64,000 nucleotides of DNA from Haemonchus contortus (lineage: Eukaryota > Nematoda > Chromadorea > Rhabditida > Trichostrongylidae). The position numbers and the translations under genes are program-made. The DNA is taken from NCBI GenBank assembly GCA_000469685.2, contig LS997564.1, positions 6,598,591 to 6,662,590 on the forward strand. The letters run 5' to 3'. Below the pieces are notes generated by a model. That model was not told where the DNA came from, did no database searches, and was given only the letters and a program-made list of their open reading frames with translations. Below, one piece after another: positions 60,474 through 64,000 of this stretch; position 1 is the first letter of the stretch; each line of letters starts with the position of its first letter.

Positions 60474-60797
60474 TGACGGTAGAGCATGGTCACGCTTAGG
60501 TAAGTGAACATGATGGATTGTAGTTCACCGTGCGCATCGTGCTGCTGCTGCTCTGATTGTTCAGGTTTAACACCATGTTATCACCGTGATTAATGTGCTA
60601 AGCAAAAACATAACATCCTGGCTGGTATGCTTCACTCTTGTAGTTCATTAGTTCAGCACGGACGACAACGCTCCACATGCCATTCACAGGTGGTTATTTC
60701 CTTTGGCTGTTCTTTCGATTGTGATATTAAATTCACACCAAAGTGGTGAGCTTACATATAGGCGACACCTAGTTCACGTGTTGGTTCAGAGGCAAGC

Positions 60798-62749
60798 ATG
60801 TGGTGGTATGTGGTTACTGCTGCCGCGTCAGCCGTCTTCTATTCCATAGTGCATTGTTGTGACAAGAAGAAACCAATGTCGGCTGAACCCCAAGCTCCCA
60901 GAAAGGTACTACAAGCTCTGGTAACATGCATATTTCAAAAGTGCATCTTGTAAGAATGTCTCACCTTGATTGCAGTCGAGTAGCTAACCTCGAAGAGATA
61001 CTGGAGGGTTTAGGTTACAAGGGATTCTGATATGGTGACGTCTGCTTCCACTGTCAGGCAGGATGCTGAAGCTATAGAGTAGCGGGTCCGGTATCTCCTC
61101 CCCGTAAATGACGCCGCGTCCGCCGTACCCGATCGCGCGCTATGGAGGGAAAGCTTCGAGTTCCCAGTGCAGGGGTAGGGTAGCTGCCGCTGACCACTAC
61201 TGCTTGCCGTGGGAATCCGAGGAGAAGTTCCGGCACTCTAGAGCAGCGCACTCTCACGCCGTGAAAGGGAGGAGTGTGAATTATCAGTGGGAGGATACGG
61301 TGGTCACCTGGGAGTAGTGCCGCTTGCCAAGGGAATTCTGGGAAAAGCATCCCCACCCCTGTGAAGGAGCTTACTTCTATGTTCCGGTCTGCGCTGTATT
61401 TGCGTTATCACTATCATCTTACCGATCTGGCTTCTAGAGCTCCTCCCTAGAGGTTCACGTGGTAGACGGGTTGGTATCACATGTCGGTCCTCTTACTATA
61501 GTCATGGGAAGTAGCGCATGAGACACCGACAATTTTTCGTAGAGTAAACCGCTGAACGGTCAAATAGGCTTACCAAGTTGCTGCTGGGTAAGAAGAAGAA
61601 AGATACTTCATGAATAAGATCCGTTTATAGTAATATTGCATCGTCTATGCTTCCCCACATCAACACCTGTTCCTTGGAACAATTAACCAGTAAGTATTAC
61701 AGTTCCCATTTTCCTCTTAGAGCCATTGCCATGGTGTTTGGATGGGAAAATCTGCTATGCGTGGCTTTCGGAAATCAATAGGAAACCTGAGGGATACTTG
61801 GTGGGAAAGGCCGAGGAACAGCTCCGGAGCCCACTCTTGCTACTTGCTGCTGAAAGCGGCCCATTCAGTAAATAAAGCTGATCAGCAGCAGTTGGGAAAG
61901 GTGTTTATCGAGTGATCCACAACAAACCTTGTTGGAATCTTTCTAGCTTGATTCATCCTTCTACACGAATGTTGATTTTCATGTAAGTAATAGTTCAGGG
62001 TTCCTCCGCTCAAGTACAAAACGTGAAACGGGCTGAAACGGCTTCTGATGACAGTCGAGATTCCGGATCTTCGGTACCCCCACCACAGTCGCAACCTCCA
62101 CCACCTTCGCAGCCTCCACCCCCACCACCCCCACCTCCTCCTCCTCCTCCTCCTGCACCTCCCAAGAAGGCAGAGATCGAAGTGCCAAAGAAGTCTCCTG
62201 AGGTGAGTATCCATGCCCAACTACGATAATAATTCTTTATCCAAAGTCGGAATCATACAGTCGAGAGAACTTTAGCAAGAAGTAGGTGGGAGGAAGATGG
62301 AAGATTAGGTTCTGTTCACGCTTAAACCTTACCTATCATAAAAGGACGCACTTGAAATTCAGAAAGGAAGAGTTTATATAAAGTGGATGGCGAGTTGCTC
62401 CAAAGGTGTGTCAGGCGGAATTGAGACAGAACATGATAGCTATGACCAAACTTCTTCGTGCAGATTTAGAGCTTTTGGAAGTAATTCACATTGAGCTGAA
62501 CATGTTCCAGAAGTTCCCCTCCCCTGTACCTCCATCTGCTCCTCCGGCACCGCTACCTGAAGCTGTAAGTTCCACCAAGGACCTAACTAACTATTGTATC
62601 CGCCGCCTTTCTTTTGAGAACTAGAATAGAACAGAAATATCTAAAAATGGAAATGATTCCAGGGACCCGAAGACGTTGGTTACGAATCATGTCCAGATAT
62701 GACGCCCGAAGAGTTAGCAAAAGTTGTCGCTGCTCAGAAAGATCATTAA
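60798..62749 (+). CDS. Small single-pass membrane protein with a proline-rich domain
   Basis: Four exons: 60798-60905, 61999-62202, 62415-62564 and 62663-62749 (stop TAA 62747-62749). All phases agree and give 182 residues. The chosen ATG lies nine bases after TTGGTTCAG, a likely spliced-leader acceptor. Residues 2-21 (WWYVVTAAASAVFYSIVHCC) form a membrane helix followed by KKK, so it is probably a signal anchor with the rest in the cytosol. The second exon encodes a run of fourteen prolines within a PPPPSQPPP context, able to bind SH3, WW or EVH1 domains. The third exon is helical and then proline-rich. The last exon gives an acidic helix (MTPEELAKVVAAQKDH). I do not recognise the family. 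AATAAA is at 62796. Confidence 0.75.
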
Positions 62750-62795
62750 AAACCAAGAGATGTAGACATGAAGCAATAACGATTGGTTTAGGTTA

Positions 62796-62801
62796 AATAA
62801 A
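62796..62801 (+). terminator. Polyadenylation signal AATAAA
   Basis: The hexamer lies 47 bases after the stop of the proline-rich membrane protein gene. Confidence 0.5.
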
Positions 62802-64000
62802 TGCGTAAAATCTCGCCTATTTCCAAATTGTTTCGAAAGCTACTGTAGTGATGTGTTCCGAAAATGATCCTTATGAACTTACACTAGAACAGGTATGAAG
62901 TGACTAAGCACATACAGAGTAGTTACTTTACATACTGCTACCAATCTTCATAGCGATGCTATAATTAAAAGGAAATCAAGTAAGTCATTTAAGTCAGTCC
63001 CACCTTCTAGCACCAAAATGTTTTGTTCTCCTTGGCAAACATCAAGTTACAACCACCATGACTTCCTCTTCTGTGCTTGCGAAGTGGTGTAACCAAGAGC
63101 TGTTAAACCGGCAGTATCACGAAACAAGTGTTATACAAAACGGCTGTGGAGGTGTGCACCAACAAGGAGGAGCGCCATCAGTCCAAAAGATGAGCGATTC
63201 AAATAGCCAATCTCAACGGATACACGTACGTTAGCATGACATAGGAAGCACACCAAGGCCTTCACTTCGTAAAACTGGAGATAAGTTGTGTATTTATACT
63301 GTCACAGTGGAATGGCCCTGCCGACGCCAAGCTCTCCTCCTTTTAAGTCTTTCGAAGTGATTCAATTCATCTGTTACTCTACTCGCACAGTGACCTTTCA
63401 CAGCTGAGAAATTTATTAGCCAATCCCTTGAATGGTGCCCATCAATGCTGAAGAAAACCAGAGCACATTTGTAACAATATCAGCGCTAATTTAGTCACCG
63501 CCCATGGCCATTCTTATCGTCTTGGGTATTCGCCCATTCAGCATTCCCAGAACATGGGTGATCGGATATGCATATAGGATGAAAATTTATCAGGAGGGGG
63601 AGACCACTGGGCTATGAGTTCATGCAATTTCATGAGTTTTCGTGCTCTCTGTGCACTGTGAGCAGGATTGTATTCTATGACAGTATACTTACATTTAAAC
63701 CTAACCACAATCAGTAACACGGCTGGCAGGCTGCGAGGTCCCCCACAACACCGTAGTTCTCGTGAAAGTCGAAGACGGCTATTGACGAGTGGGTAGGAGA
63801 TTTTGCATCTCTAGGGAAGAAGCGACTCTGCCCGAACTGTGGAATCCATACGATATAACGAAACAACGGAAGAATCAATCCTTCGTGTGCTAGTATTTGG
63901 GATATGGAACGTAGCGGTGTGTCACCTAACGCTCCACCGCCCCGAATACTTTCCCACCCATCTCGTGTCTTCAGGTTTTCATGTATTACAACCAATTTGG
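62802..64000. other. Right-end stretch without a supported gene
   Basis: Only a 94-codon minus frame at 63995-63711 stands out. It runs almost to the window edge and reads as a repeat-type frame without splice signals. Nothing else was seen. Confidence 0.3.

Noticed and set aside
61882..62220. 112-codon minus-strand frame with poly-Arg and poly-Trp
   Set aside because: Antisense of the polyproline microsatellite exon.

Overview
The window is eukaryotic and reads as a parasitic nematode of the strongylid type (hookworm or relative). This is an inference from gene content and structure. Genes are split into short exons with nematode-style acceptors (TTTTCAG). Several start codons lie 8-30 bases after an acceptor-like TTTCAG or CTAG, as expected for spliced-leader addition. 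Recognisable proteins match C. elegans families (yolk receptor RME-2, phosphatase PPM-2, a Schlafen-like protein). Introns and spacers hold foldback elements, a mariner relic and a tRNA-derived repeat. There are no bacterial features, CRISPR arrays or operons.

Layout from left to right. 458-3056 (+) is the C-terminal half of a low-complexity protein I do not recognise. 6162-8963 (+) is a second unrecognised multi-exon gene. 9472-12791 (-) is a complete 418-residue Schlafen-like (AlbA_2) protein with a C-terminal membrane anchor. 12.8-15.1 kb is repeat-rich. 15150-16273 (-) holds the last three exons of a MEIS/PKNOX-domain gene in which no homeobox is visible. 18271-18387 (-) and 18679-26659 (+) are divergent: a lone signal-peptide exon, and a large Ser/Thr/Gln-rich, probably GPI-anchored surface protein with 77-residue repeats. 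27-33 kb is gene-poor and carries a tRNA-like SINE. 33186-40049 (+) is an LDL-receptor family protein, best matched by the yolk receptor rme-2. 41918-46697 (-) is a complete PP2C phosphatase, ppm-2. 46.7-55.2 kb shows no convincing gene. 55193-59186 (+) is a small secreted Cys-rich protein with a thrombospondin-type-1-like opening. 59.3-60.2 kb holds a broken mariner and a near-perfect foldback. 60798-62749 (+) is a small proline-rich single-pass membrane protein. The last 1.2 kb shows only a repeat-like ORF.

Exon models were built by hand from splice motifs and reading-frame continuity. Where every intron phase agrees (Schlafen-like, rme-2, ppm-2, the secreted Cys-rich gene, the proline-rich gene) the models should be close to correct. 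They have not been checked against RNA. The most interesting objects are the tail-anchored Schlafen-like protein, which resembles subunits of the C. elegans piRNA-precursor-cleaving PUCH complex, the MEIS-domain gene without a homeobox, and an rme-2 intron whose natural acceptor lacks its A.
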